Assembly: GCA_018666235.1 (NCBI GenBank)
Contig: JABJAB010000025.1
Span: 3,073-67,072 of the forward strand
DNA length: 64,000 bases
Source of the DNA: Ilumatobacter sp.
Lineage (GTDB): Bacteria; Actinomycetota; Acidimicrobiia; Acidimicrobiales; Ilumatobacteraceae
Reading direction: 5' to 3'
Position 1 is the stretch's first letter, and each line of letters starts with the position of its first letter. The position numbers and the translations under genes were made by a program. Shown piece by piece: positions 54,956 through 63,418 of the stretch. The notes under the pieces were generated by a model. The model was not told the DNA's origin. It ran no database searches and saw only the letters and a program-made list of their open reading frames with translations.

Positions 54956-55831
54956 TCAGGTGGGGTGGATGGTGACGGTGTGGAGGTCGTCGCCGACTTC
55001 GATGGTGCCGTCGAAATGGGCGGCGCCGAGTGCGCGCCAGTCGTCTGCGGTACCGCCCATCGGCATCGGCGGCACATAGTGGGTGTAGATCAACGTGTCG
55101 ACGCTGGCTTTCGCAGCGGTCTGCGCAGCCTGTTCAGGCGACGAGTGGTAATCGAGCGTGTCCTGCATCCGCTGCATCGGAATGTTGGCGATGATGTCCT
55201 TACGGATCACGGTGTGCACCAGTGCATTCGCTCCCTCGCACAGCGCGTCAAGCCCTGCACACGGCACCGTGTCACCAGCAGCCACGACGGCCGCGACCCC
55301 CTGATCCGTGCGGAGATCGAACCGGAATCCGATACTCGGTTCGACCGGTTTGTGGTCGGTCTGCCCGCACGTGATCGTGACCTTGCCGCCTTGGCCGTCG
55401 GGAAGTTCGACAAGACCTTCGGTCACTTCGATCACCGTGACCGGCGGGCGATGGTCCAGGTCTTGATGGTGTGCAATGCGGTACTCGATGTCAGGTTCGA
55501 GCGACGCGAGCAAGTGGTCGACAACCGACTTCGTGCCGACCGGGCCAACGATGGTGAGCGGAGTCTCTTCGAACGTCATCACCCAGCGCGTGGTGATCAC
55601 ATCGTTCAGGTCAGTGATGTGATCGCTGTGCAGGTGCGTGATCAGCACCGCGGCAAGGTTCGGCGCGCCAAGACCCGCAGCAGCCAGCCGCATCAAGACA
55701 CCGCGTCCCGCGTCGACGAGGTAGTGCTCGCCCTCTGGGCCTTCGCCGGCCGAGATCAACGTTGCCGGCCCGGCGCGATCAGGTGATGGCATCGGCGAAC
55801 CGGTGCCCAACAACGTGACTTTCAAACTCAT
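54956..55831 (-). CDS. Metallo-beta-lactamase fold hydrolase (RNase Z / arylsulfatase-like branch)
   Basis: A 291-aa MBL-fold protein with VTLLGTGSPMPSPDRAGPAT at the start and the zinc motif His66-Leu-His68-Ser-Asp70-His71 (THLHSDH); later ligands are in VAAGDTVPC and the C-terminal YTHY. The N-terminal LLGTGSP and overall length match the RNase Z-like and AtsA-type branch rather than glyoxalase II. Enclosed by two related hairpins in the operon. It may hydrolyse an ester, sulfate ester or lactone; RNA processing is less likely in this context. Confidence 0.8.
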   Translation of the reverse strand: MSLKVTLLGTGSPMPSPDRAGPATLISAGEGPEGEHYLVDAGRGVLMRLAAAGLGAPNLAAVLITHLHSDHITDLNDVITTRWVMTFEETPLTIVGPVGTKSVVDHLLASLEPDIEYRIAHHQDLDHRPPVTVIEVTEGLVELPDGQGGKVTITCGQTDHKPVEPSIGFRFDLRTDQGVAAVVAAGDTVPCAGLDALCEGANALVHTVIRKDIIANIPMQRMQDTLDYHSSPEQAAQTAAKASVDTLIYTHYVPPMPMGGTADDWRALGAAHFDGTIEVGDDLHTVTIHPT

Positions 55832-55842
55832 TCGAACTCCTT

Positions 55843-55890
55843 TACGGGACGACTTGTACGGGACGACTTGGTGCCTGGCACCAAGTGGTC
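55843..55890. repeat. Tandem direct repeat plus imperfect hairpin (GACGACTTGGTGC element)
   Basis: TACGGGACGACTTG occurs twice in tandem (55843-55856 and 55857-55870); the second copy enters a hairpin GACGACTTGGTGCC - T - GGCACCAAGTGGTC (55862-55890, one arm mismatch). The right arm overlaps the stop codon of the arylsulfatase gene. It is the second copy of the element at 54917-54951. Confidence 0.75.
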
Positions 55891-58156
55891 ATTGGCGGCT
55901 CATCTCGCTGGCAGCATGTGCTCGCTCTGCTTCAACCGCATCGCGAGAGAGCAACTGAACGGTGACGTCGTGCAGCGTGCCGTCGAACGGAAACGGCCCG
56001 ACGTAGCGCTGCGACACTGCCGAGCCGTGGTCGTAGCCGACGCTCGGGCCGACCGACGACATCATGGTCATGAACAACGGCAGCTCAGCTGGCTCGTTCG
56101 CCGCACCGTCGACGCTCAAAGAGATCGTGCCCGTCTTGCCACCGGTCCGGCGGACGTGCACACCGAGCTCACTCGGGCCGACCGGGACGTCGACGTCAGA
56201 CTCGACAATCAGGTGATCGTCGAAGGCGTTGTAGTCGACGACCAACTTGTTGTTCTGGACGAAGATGGACACACCCGAGTTTTCGGTGCCAGTTGCGTAG
56301 AGCACGCCTGCCTCGCCTGCCTCGCGAGTGACTCGGGCGGTGAGGTCGAACGAGGTACCGCCAAGTGACACCGACGCCTGGCCGGGCATCGGCGACATCG
56401 GCGGGCGGTAGACGTAACGCTTGTCGATTGGGTGTGGCGAATGGTCGCGGAACCTGCTCCCGAACAGCTCGATCATGCGGTCATCAAGCGGCAGCACGCC
56501 ATGTGTGTCGGCCTCCTGCCACCACAGTTCCTGCAATTCGGTGAGCTTCTCAGGATGGGCCTCGGCGAGGTCGTTGCACTCAGACCAGTCGTCGGTGAGG
56601 TGGTACAGCTCCCACTGTTCGGTGTCGTAGTCGGCACCCTTGTCGTGCTTGCACACCGCTTTCCAGAGCGACGTTTGGTCACCGGCGATCAACGCTCGGC
56701 TGCCAGCCATCTCAAAATACTGCACCGTGTTGGCCGTTGCCGCCGACGCGTCGGCCAGGGCGTTGGTGAAGGACCGACCGGTGACCGGCAGCTGCTCGAG
56801 GCCCTTGTAGACCTCAGGAGCCGTCGCCCCGACCATCTCGTAGATCGTTGGCACGATGTCGGACACGTTGACGAACTGGTCGCGCAACGCGCCCGGCTCA
56901 GCAATGCCCGGGGCACTCACGATCATCGGCACATGCACGCCACCTTCGTGTGTGTTCTGCTTGTACCACTTGAACGGCGAGTTGCCGCACTGCGCCCAAC
57001 CCCACGGGTAGTTGGTGTGGCTGTGCGGGCCACCGATGTCGTCGATCTGATCGATCATCTGGTCGGCCGACTCGAAGATGCCGTTGAAGAACTTCATCTC
57101 GTGCATGACGCCAAATGGGCCGCCCTCTTGCGACGCGCCGTTGTCGGCGAGCACGACGACGACCGTGTTCTCCAGCTCGCCCATCTCACGCAGCCCGTCG
57201 ACGAGACGACCGATCTGATCATCGGTGTGGTCAAGGAATGCAGCAAACGCTTCCTGCAGTCGGCAGTTGAAGCGCTGCTGGTTCTCCGACAGGTCGTCCC
57301 ATGCGTCGACACCCGGATTGCGGGGCGCGAGCTGCGTACCGGCGGGGATGACACCGAGTTCGAGCTGCCGGGCAAACCAGCGTTCGCGAATGACATCCCA
57401 CCCTTCGTCGTACTTGCCGCGGTACTTGTCCATGTACGCCTCTGGCGCCTGGTGCGGCGCGTGCGTTGCGCCGAACGGCACATAGGCAAAGAACGGTCGG
57501 TCGGGTCGCACGCCCTTGCTGTCGCTGATCATCGTCATCAGCTGGTCGATCATGTCTTCGCTGACGTGATAGCCGTCTTCAGCCGACTTCGGCTGGTCGA
57601 TCATGTGGTTGTCGCACACAAGCGACGGATGGAACTGGTCGGTCTCGCCTTCGAGGAAGCCGTAGAACCGGTCGAAGCCACGAGCCAGCGGCCATTGCTC
57701 GAACGGCCCGGCTGCCGAACACTGTTCCATCGGTGCGAGATGCCACTTGCCAACACAGAACGTGGCGTAGCCCTCGTCGCGCAGCACCTCAGCAACGGTG
57801 GCTGCGTGGTTGCTGATGTGGCCGAGCTGACTGGGGAAGCCGGTACGGAAGTTCGACACCGCGCGCATCCCAACGGCGTGCTGCGACCGGCCGGTCAGGA
57901 GCGAGGCACGGGTCGGCGAGCAGAGCGGGGTGACGTGGAAGTTGGTGAACTGGGCGCCACCCGCAGCGAGCGCATCGACGTTCGGCGTGTCGATATCGGA
58001 GCCGTAACAACCAAACTGCGCAAAGCCAGTGTCGTCGAGCAGAACAACCACAACGTTCGGAGCATCGTCGCTGGGATGCGGCGGTTCGTCGAACCAGGGT
58101 TCGGAGTCGGCGAGCGTCTTGCCGATCGTTCCTTCGAAACGTGAGGCGCGTGTCAT
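55889..58156 (-). CDS. Arylsulfatase (type I sulfatase)
   Basis: A 755-aa arylsulfatase. VVVVLLDDTGFAQFGCYGSDI carries the metal Asps, the formylglycine motif is Cys79-Ser-Pro-Thr-Arg83 followed by ASLLTG, FCVGKWHL holds the Lys and His, and VVVLADNGASQEGG the late metal ligands. Residues about 620-755 form a C-terminal beta-rich domain. This form (LCSPTRASLLTGR with a long C-terminal domain) is widespread in marine and soil bacteria. The ATG at 58156 follows AAGGAGAACACGGC; it overlaps the TetR stop by ATGA. The substrate is unknown. Confidence 0.9.
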   Translation of the reverse strand: MTRASRFEGTIGKTLADSEPWFDEPPHPSDDAPNVVVVLLDDTGFAQFGCYGSDIDTPNVDALAAGGAQFTNFHVTPLCSPTRASLLTGRSQHAVGMRAVSNFRTGFPSQLGHISNHAATVAEVLRDEGYATFCVGKWHLAPMEQCSAAGPFEQWPLARGFDRFYGFLEGETDQFHPSLVCDNHMIDQPKSAEDGYHVSEDMIDQLMTMISDSKGVRPDRPFFAYVPFGATHAPHQAPEAYMDKYRGKYDEGWDVIRERWFARQLELGVIPAGTQLAPRNPGVDAWDDLSENQQRFNCRLQEAFAAFLDHTDDQIGRLVDGLREMGELENTVVVVLADNGASQEGGPFGVMHEMKFFNGIFESADQMIDQIDDIGGPHSHTNYPWGWAQCGNSPFKWYKQNTHEGGVHVPMIVSAPGIAEPGALRDQFVNVSDIVPTIYEMVGATAPEVYKGLEQLPVTGRSFTNALADASAATANTVQYFEMAGSRALIAGDQTSLWKAVCKHDKGADYDTEQWELYHLTDDWSECNDLAEAHPEKLTELQELWWQEADTHGVLPLDDRMIELFGSRFRDHSPHPIDKRYVYRPPMSPMPGQASVSLGGTSFDLTARVTREAGEAGVLYATGTENSGVSIFVQNNKLVVDYNAFDDHLIVESDVDVPVGPSELGVHVRRTGGKTGTISLSVDGAANEPAELPLFMTMMSSVGPSVGYDHGSAVSQRYVGPFPFDGTLHDVTVQLLSRDAVEAERAHAASEMSRQ

Positions 58157-58839
58157 GCCGTGTTCTCCTTGTCGGTGTCGGTGTCGATATCTGGTTGAAT
58201 GCCGGGCCAGCCAGCGAGAATTGCTTCGATCGACCGAGTCCACGACTGAGCGATCTGGCGGTCGGATCGACCGTGTGCCGCCCGCAGCACCTCATACGCC
58301 TCGGGCGAGGTCATCGCATCGATGACGGCAAGCAGGTTGGACGCTTCGGCTGGCGTCAGCTGCGCTGTTTCGGTGGCAAAATGCGCGCTCGTCTGATCAG
58401 CGAGCTGCGATCGGCTCCTGGCGACACCTTCCGCCATCGGCTGATAGTCGAGTGCTCGGTGGCGGGCAATCTGCATCATCGGTCCTGCGGCATCAAACAG
58501 CGCGAGCCGGCTCTTGACGTGCTGGACAACCCGCTGGCCACGCGGTGCGTCACTCGGACCCACTGAGTCATGCAACTGGCTGTACCGCTCACGGAACACA
58601 TCAAACGCCTGACGCTGCATGTCATCGAGGCCATCGAAGTTGCGGAACACTGACGAGACCGACACGCCTGCCCGTTCGGCGAGATCTTCAGCAGTAAGGG
58701 GCACCTTGCCATCGCGCACCAAAGCGAAGACGGCATCGATCACCGCAACGCGGCTGCGTTCGCGACGGGCGTGCCGTCCATCGATCGCTGGCCCCACATC
58801 CTTGCCCACCCACACCATCTTAGATCGCACCCCAGACAA
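58153..58839 (-). CDS. TetR-family transcriptional regulator heading the selenoprotein operon
   Basis: A 228-aa regulator (or 221 aa from ATG 58818). The N-terminal helix-turn-helix reads VAVIDAVFALVRDGKVPLTAEDLAERAGVSVSSVFRNFDGL (key part TAEDLAERAGVSVSSVF), typical of TetR. The C-terminal domain is helical and unassigned. It overlaps the arylsulfatase gene by ATGA, so it is the first gene of the nine-gene operon and probably its repressor. A partial palindrome (58860-58879) lies 21 bp upstream. Confidence 0.85.
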   Translation of the reverse strand: MSGVRSKMVWVGKDVGPAIDGRHARRERSRVAVIDAVFALVRDGKVPLTAEDLAERAGVSVSSVFRNFDGLDDMQRQAFDVFRERYSQLHDSVGPSDAPRGQRVVQHVKSRLALFDAAGPMMQIARHRALDYQPMAEGVARSRSQLADQTSAHFATETAQLTPAEASNLLAVIDAMTSPEAYEVLRAAHGRSDRQIAQSWTRSIEAILAGWPGIQPDIDTDTDKENTA

Positions 58840-58859
58840 TTGCGAGTCGAACTTTCAAT

Positions 58860-58879
58860 ACTTCTGCGATCGGCGAAGT
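58860..58879. promoter_or_regulatory. Candidate operator upstream of the TetR-led operon
   Basis: Partial palindrome with outer arms ACTTC and GAAGT and inner CGATCG; 8 of 10 base pairs match. It lies in the 206-bp gap between the TetR gene and the divergent serine hydrolase gene, which shows no other strong signal. Confidence 0.35.
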
Positions 58880-59045
58880 CGTATCTACCGACCATCGCGA
58901 CGCGCCGTGTTGCGCTGCGCATCGGTTGGGCCGGTCAAGGTCAAGGACGGGCGTGAGCCGGCGTGAATCCAGCGAGTTTCGCGTTGAACCGTCAACTCAT
59001 GCCCCGCGAAGCCACAGGGTCGCTGGGCGTCGATACGGTCGCCGC

Positions 59046-60206
59046 ATGACCGAGACACAGGGACACGTGGCCAAAGGATTCGAGAAGGTGGCGGACGCAT
59101 TCAGCGCGAACTTTGCCGACTATCCAGAACTCGGCGCGGGGTTCGCCCTGTACGCCGACGGCAAATTGCAGGTCGACCTGTGGGGCGGTATCGCCGACAA
59201 GACATCGGGCAAAGCATGGGACGAGCAGACGCTCCAGCTCGTCTTCTCAACCACCAAGGGTGCGGCTGCGATCTGCGTCGCCCGTCTCGTCGAAGCCGGA
59301 AAACTCAACTACTCCGACCCAGTGTCAATGCACTGGCCAGAGTTCGCAGCCAACGGCAAGCGCGACATCACCGTCGCTCAGGTCATGAGCCACCAGGCCG
59401 GGCTGGCTTGGGCCGAGGCACCGTTGACGATCGACGAGATCCTCGCAGTCGGACCGGTCGTCGAAGCCCTCGCTGATCAGGCGCCACTGTGGGAGCCAGG
59501 CTCGACGCACGGTTATCACGCCGTCACCTACGGTTGGCTTGCCGGCGAATTGGTGCGGCGCATCGATGGGCGTTCGATCGGGCGCTACTTTGCCGACGAA
59601 GTGGCCGGCCCGCTCGGTCTCGACTTCTGGATCGGCCTGCCCGAAGCAGAAGAGGCGCGAGTCAGCCGACTCGAACCGGCACCGCCGCCCTCCGACCCGG
59701 CAGAACTCCTGCTGCTGATGCAGATGATGGGGCCAGGCACGCCAGGCTTCAAGGCATTGACGATGAACGGTGCAATTCTGGCGTTCGGGCTGGCCGAGAA
59801 CCCGTTCAACACCCGGGCATTCCATGCCACCGAGATGCCGGCCGCCAGCGGCATCACCAACGCTCGAAGCCTTGCCAAGATGTACGCCGCCACCGTGAGC
59901 GATGTCGACGGCGTTCGCGTACTCGGACCCGCTGCAATGCGAGCGGCGACCGCTGAAGCGGTCAGCGGACCTGATCACTGCCTCGTCGCCGAGACCCGTT
60001 TCGGGATGGGCTTCATGCTCGACAATGTGACGGTTCCGCTCCTCGGACACAACGCATTCGGTCACGCTGGTGCGGGCGGATCGCTCGGCCAAGCCGACCC
60101 CGACACCGGCGTCGGCTACGGCTACGTGATGAACCAGATGTTGGGCGGCATCGCAGGCGACCCGCGCACCGTTCGACTCAACGACGCCGTGCGCGCCTGC
60201 CTCTGA
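59046..60206 (+). CDS. Beta-lactamase-family serine hydrolase (esterase-like)
   Basis: A 386-aa class C beta-lactamase-fold hydrolase. The nucleophile motif is Ser68-Thr-Thr-Lys71 (VFSTTKG); a Tyr-x-Asn-like YHAVTYGWL replaces YxN, and the C-terminal HAGAGGSLGQ takes the place of KTG, as in EstB-type esterases. No signal peptide, so probably a cytoplasmic esterase. ATG at 59046 starts the family-like sequence. Divergent from the TetR-led operon. Confidence 0.87.
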   Translation: MTETQGHVAKGFEKVADAFSANFADYPELGAGFALYADGKLQVDLWGGIADKTSGKAWDEQTLQLVFSTTKGAAAICVARLVEAGKLNYSDPVSMHWPEFAANGKRDITVAQVMSHQAGLAWAEAPLTIDEILAVGPVVEALADQAPLWEPGSTHGYHAVTYGWLAGELVRRIDGRSIGRYFADEVAGPLGLDFWIGLPEAEEARVSRLEPAPPPSDPAELLLLMQMMGPGTPGFKALTMNGAILAFGLAENPFNTRAFHATEMPAASGITNARSLAKMYAATVSDVDGVRVLGPAAMRAATAEAVSGPDHCLVAETRFGMGFMLDNVTVPLLGHNAFGHAGAGGSLGQADPDTGVGYGYVMNQMLGGIAGDPRTVRLNDAVRACL

Positions 60207-60273
60207 ACGCCATCACCGAGGTCGTGACGTTCAGGCTCCGGCAGGGATGGGCAGGGTGTTGGCCTCGTTCAAA

Positions 60274-60295
60274 ACCGTACTGATCGACGTACGGT
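60274..60295. promoter_or_regulatory. Candidate operator before ridA
   Basis: Perfect inverted repeat ACCGTAC - 8 nt - GTACGGT ending 6 bp before the ATG at 60302. Form and length fit a TetR-family operator; the matching repressor is not identified. Confidence 0.6.
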
Positions 60296-60301
60296 ACGCC
60301 C

Positions 60302-60703
60302 ATGTCCATCGAGCTCCGGAACTCCGATCGCCTGCCCGCGCCACAGGGCTTCTCTCACGCGTCGATCGCGTCGCCGGGCCGTGTTGTCCACCTGTCCGGG
60401 CAGATCGGCACGGACGCCAACGGCAATCATCCCGACGGCCTTGCGGCACAGACCGACCAGGCAATGCGCAACATCATCGACGCGCTGATCGGCGTGGGCG
60501 GATCAACCGAGGACCTCGCGAAGCTCACGATCTATGTCGTCGGATGGACCGCCGCCATGCAGGGCGAGCTGTTCAGCGGGCTCGGCGCAGCCGCGCAGGT
60601 CAACCCGATTGCGCAGGTGCCGATCACCCTCGTCGGCGTGCAGTCGCTGTTCCTCGACGAATCACTCATCGAGATCGAAGCGGTTGCAGTCCTTGCAGAC
60701 TGA
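60302..60703 (+). CDS. RidA (YjgF/YER057c/UK114) family protein
   Basis: A 133-aa RidA-fold protein. PQGFSHASIASPGRVVHLSGQIGTD, TDQAMRNIIDALIGVGGS and LTIYVVGWTAAMQG are the standard blocks, and the end is PITLVGVQSLFLDESLIEIEAVAVL. The usual catalytic Arg in 'NPxAR' is missing (the region reads AAAQVNPIAQVPITLV), so 2-iminobutanoate deaminase activity is doubtful. It is followed by a CoA transferase that overlaps it, so both likely belong to one catabolic operon with the SDR downstream. Confidence 0.83.
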   Translation: MSIELRNSDRLPAPQGFSHASIASPGRVVHLSGQIGTDANGNHPDGLAAQTDQAMRNIIDALIGVGGSTEDLAKLTIYVVGWTAAMQGELFSGLGAAAQVNPIAQVPITLVGVQSLFLDESLIEIEAVAVLAD

Positions 60704-61898
60704 TCCGAATCGACCCCTCGGTCCGCTCGACGGTGTCCGCGTCATCGACTTGACCTCCGTCGTGATGGGGCCACTCGCCACGCGCATGCTCGGAGACATG
60801 GGTGCCGACGTCATCCGCGTCGAGAACCCCGGCGGCGACATCCTTCGCCATTACGAACCGGCTCGTAGCCCAGGGATGAGCGCACTGGCGATCAGCATGA
60901 ATCGCAACAAGCGCAGCGTGGTGCTCGATCTCAAGACCGACGCCGGCATGCGCGCGTTACACGACCTCATCGCGACCGCAGACGTCTTCATCACCACGAT
61001 GCGTCGATCTGCACTCGTTCGCCTGGGTCTGGACGACGCAAGCGTCCGCACGATTCGTCCCGACGTCGTCTATTGCGTTGCCAACGGATACGGCAGCAAT
61101 GGGCCAAGTGCCGACAAGGCTGCCTACGACGATGTGATTCAGGCCGCCTCCGGCGTGAGTGACTTGTTCACGTTCTCCGGTGGCGACCCGCAATTGATGC
61201 CAACGATCATCGCCGACAAAGTGTGCGGACTCCACATCGTTCCTGCCATCACCGCAGCGCTGTACCGACGGGCGATGACCGGCGAAGGTGACTCCATCGA
61301 GGTCCCGATGGCCGAGGTGATGGCGTCGTTCAACCTCATCGAGCATCTTGGCGGATTGACGTTCGAGCCGCCGATCGGACCGTTCAGTTACGCCCGGGTG
61401 ACCACACCCAACCGACGTCCACGCCGCACCCGTGACGGTTGGGTCGTCATCCTCCCGTACAGCACTCAGAACTGGCGCGACTTCTTCGAGTTCGTCAGCC
61501 GACCCGAATTGATCGACGATGCGCGCTTCGCCGACCAGCGATCACGAGTTGCCAACTCCGACACCTTGTACGGAATGCTCGACGACCTCGTTGCGGATTT
61601 CACCACCTCGGAATTGCTCGACCTCTGTGATGCCCGCTCGATCCCTGCCGCGGCAGTCATGTCACTCGAAGACATCGCCGAGGACCCGCACTTCGCTGCA
61701 GTCGACCTGCTCCACGACGACACCCATCCCACCGAGGGGCCCTACCGCGTCACTCGCGATCCGATCCGGTTCGACAGTCGTGGCGACGAGCAGGGTCTGC
61801 CGCACCGCCATGCGCCACGCCTCGGCGAGCACACTGCGGAAGTGCTCGCAGAAGTCGGCTGGAAACCCGAGGACCTCGCCGCGCTCGACACCACCTGA
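60693..61898 (+). CDS. Class III CoA transferase (CaiB/BaiF family)
   Basis: A 401-aa family III CoA transferase. LDGVRVIDLTSVVMGPLATRMLGDMGADVIRVEN-like N-terminus (key part GPLATRMLGDMGADVI), the catalytic Asp in AYDDVIQAASG and the C-terminal LGEHTAEVLAE are typical. It would move CoA between an acyl-CoA donor and a carboxylate. The start is probably the TTG at 60693 (or 60684), overlapping ridA by 11 nt. Downstream SDR starts 50 bp later. Substrate unknown. Confidence 0.87.
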   Translation: MQTDPNRPLGPLDGVRVIDLTSVVMGPLATRMLGDMGADVIRVENPGGDILRHYEPARSPGMSALAISMNRNKRSVVLDLKTDAGMRALHDLIATADVFITTMRRSALVRLGLDDASVRTIRPDVVYCVANGYGSNGPSADKAAYDDVIQAASGVSDLFTFSGGDPQLMPTIIADKVCGLHIVPAITAALYRRAMTGEGDSIEVPMAEVMASFNLIEHLGGLTFEPPIGPFSYARVTTPNRRPRRTRDGWVVILPYSTQNWRDFFEFVSRPELIDDARFADQRSRVANSDTLYGMLDDLVADFTTSELLDLCDARSIPAAAVMSLEDIAEDPHFAAVDLLHDDTHPTEGPYRVTRDPIRFDSRGDEQGLPHRHAPRLGEHTAEVLAEVGWKPEDLAALDTT

Positions 61899-61948
61899 CC
61901 GTTCGCTCGATTGCGTTCCGCCGAACCGAGCCGAGTAGACCCAGCGAC

Positions 61949-62797
61949 ATGGATGACTTCTCGGGCAAAACCGCAGTGATCACCGGGGCCGCCAGCGGCA
62001 TCGGTTTGGAGCTGGCCAAGCAATTCGGTGCGGCCGGCATGAACCTGGTGCTCGCTGACGTCGAACGGCCCGCCCTTGATCGAGCGGTGACCGAGCTCAG
62101 CGAAGCCGGCTACCCGGTGTTGGCACGCGAGATCGACGTGCGCGAACACGACCAGATCATCGATCTCGACCGCGCAGCGCGTGATCGCTTCGGCAACATC
62201 CATGTGCTCTGCAACAATGCCGGCGTCGGGGCCGGCGGGCCCGTCGCCGACCCTGACAATCTCGAAGCCTGGCGATGGACGATCGACATCAACCTCTGGG
62301 GTGTCATCTACGGATGCAAGGTGTTCCTTCCAGCGATGATTGAACATGGCGAGCAATGTCACATTGTCAACACCGCTTCGATGGCAGGGTTGGGTTCGGC
62401 GCCGATGATGGGGCCGTACAACATCTCGAAGTACGGCGTCGTCGCGCTCTCAGAAACACTGAGCAAGGAGATGCAGATGATGCAGACAGCGGTCGGCGTC
62501 TCGGTGCTGTGCCCGGCCTTCGTCGCCACCGGCATCGCCACCAGCGACCGCAACATGCCCGACGACGTGCGCGCAACGCTGCCCGAACGGCCTGCTTCGA
62601 GCGGCATGCAGACTCAAATCGAGGCAATGGTGGCCGGCGGCATCAGCACCGAGGTCGTCGGCCAACACGTCCTCGACGCGGTGCGCAACGACCGTTTCTG
62701 GATCCTCACCCACGACGAGGCCAAAGCCGGTGTCACCACCCGGGCTGACGACATCGTCAACGGTGTCAATCCGTCAATGCGCGCCGGCTTTGCCTGA
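61949..62797 (+). CDS. Short-chain dehydrogenase/reductase (SDR)
   Basis: A 282-aa SDR. TGAASGIG at residues 12-19, Asp63 of the IDV segment, NNAG at 89-92, Ser144, and Tyr157/Lys161 (YNISK) are in place. The length and the end of the protein match the group that oxidises larger alcohols or steroids. Last gene of the RidA - CoA transferase - SDR unit; convergent with trmL. Confidence 0.88.
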   Translation: MDDFSGKTAVITGAASGIGLELAKQFGAAGMNLVLADVERPALDRAVTELSEAGYPVLAREIDVREHDQIIDLDRAARDRFGNIHVLCNNAGVGAGGPVADPDNLEAWRWTIDINLWGVIYGCKVFLPAMIEHGEQCHIVNTASMAGLGSAPMMGPYNISKYGVVALSETLSKEMQMMQTAVGVSVLCPAFVATGIATSDRNMPDDVRATLPERPASSGMQTQIEAMVAGGISTEVVGQHVLDAVRNDRFWILTHDEAKAGVTTRADDIVNGVNPSMRAGFA

Positions 62798-62819
62798 CGC
62801 GCACCAACTCTGAGCGAGG

Positions 62820-63341
62820 TCAGCGGTCGAACGGGGTTCCGTCGAGGAGCTCCCCGGTGAGCCCTTCGACGCGCTCGTCCTTCTCGGCGGCGCCATCGAA
62901 ATCAACTTGCCGCCATGCTTCAAACACGACGACTGACACCGCATTGGCCAGGTTGAGGCTGCGGTTGTTGGGTCGCAGCGGAATCGTGAGCGAGTGTGCC
63001 GGGTCGAACTGGCCACTGACGTCCTCATCAAGGCCTGAGCCTTCACAGCCGAACACGAGCACGTCGTCTGGCTGATAGCTGACGTCTGTATAGCGGCGCG
63101 TTGAGTGCGTCGAGAACGCAAACCAGCGGCCAGGAAGTGCGGCCCGCGCGCTGGCCAGGTCAGGATGCACCGTCATCCTCGTGCGCTCGTGGTAGTCGAG
63201 ACCGCCGCGCTTGAGCAGCGAGTCGTCCAGCCGGAAACCAAGTGGTTCAACCAGGTGGAGATCGTTCCCCGTATTGGCACAGAGCCGGATCAAGTTGCCG
63301 GTGTTCGGCGCGATCTGCGGGTTGACCAACACGATGTGCAC
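62820..63341 (-). CDS. trmL: tRNA (cytidine/uridine(34)-2'-O)-methyltransferase TrmL
   Basis: A 173-aa SPOUT methyltransferase. IVLVNPQIAPNTGNLIRLCANTG, LVEPLGFRLDDSLLKRGGLDYHE, LVFGCEGSGL and IPLRPNNRSLNLANAVSVVVFEAWRQ are the exact TrmL/TrmH-knot blocks, with the trefoil-knot SAM site in IPLRPNNRSLNLANAV. It methylates the wobble ribose of tRNA-Leu in E. coli. A housekeeping gene next to accessory DNA. It is divergent from the thioredoxin-like gene with 77 bp between them. Confidence 0.93.
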   Translation of the reverse strand: MHIVLVNPQIAPNTGNLIRLCANTGNDLHLVEPLGFRLDDSLLKRGGLDYHERTRMTVHPDLASARAALPGRWFAFSTHSTRRYTDVSYQPDDVLVFGCEGSGLDEDVSGQFDPAHSLTIPLRPNNRSLNLANAVSVVVFEAWRQVDFDGAAEKDERVEGLTGELLDGTPFDR

Positions 63342-63418
63342 CCACCCAACGGTACCCCTCGACGACGCGGGTGTCCGCGTGACAAGACAATCAGCGTCGG
63401 CTTTGCCATCATGGTCGA

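Noticed and set aside
56432..58144. Long open frames antisense to the sulfatase genes (570 aa here, and 432 aa at 51847-53145)
   Set aside because: They lie fully opposite genes with strong sulfatase motifs, resemble no family in their own right and reflect the high GC codon pattern.
47839..58839. A reductive dehalogenation pathway around the selenoprotein
   Set aside because: No reductive dehalogenase or corrinoid protein is present; the dehalogenase is hydrolytic.
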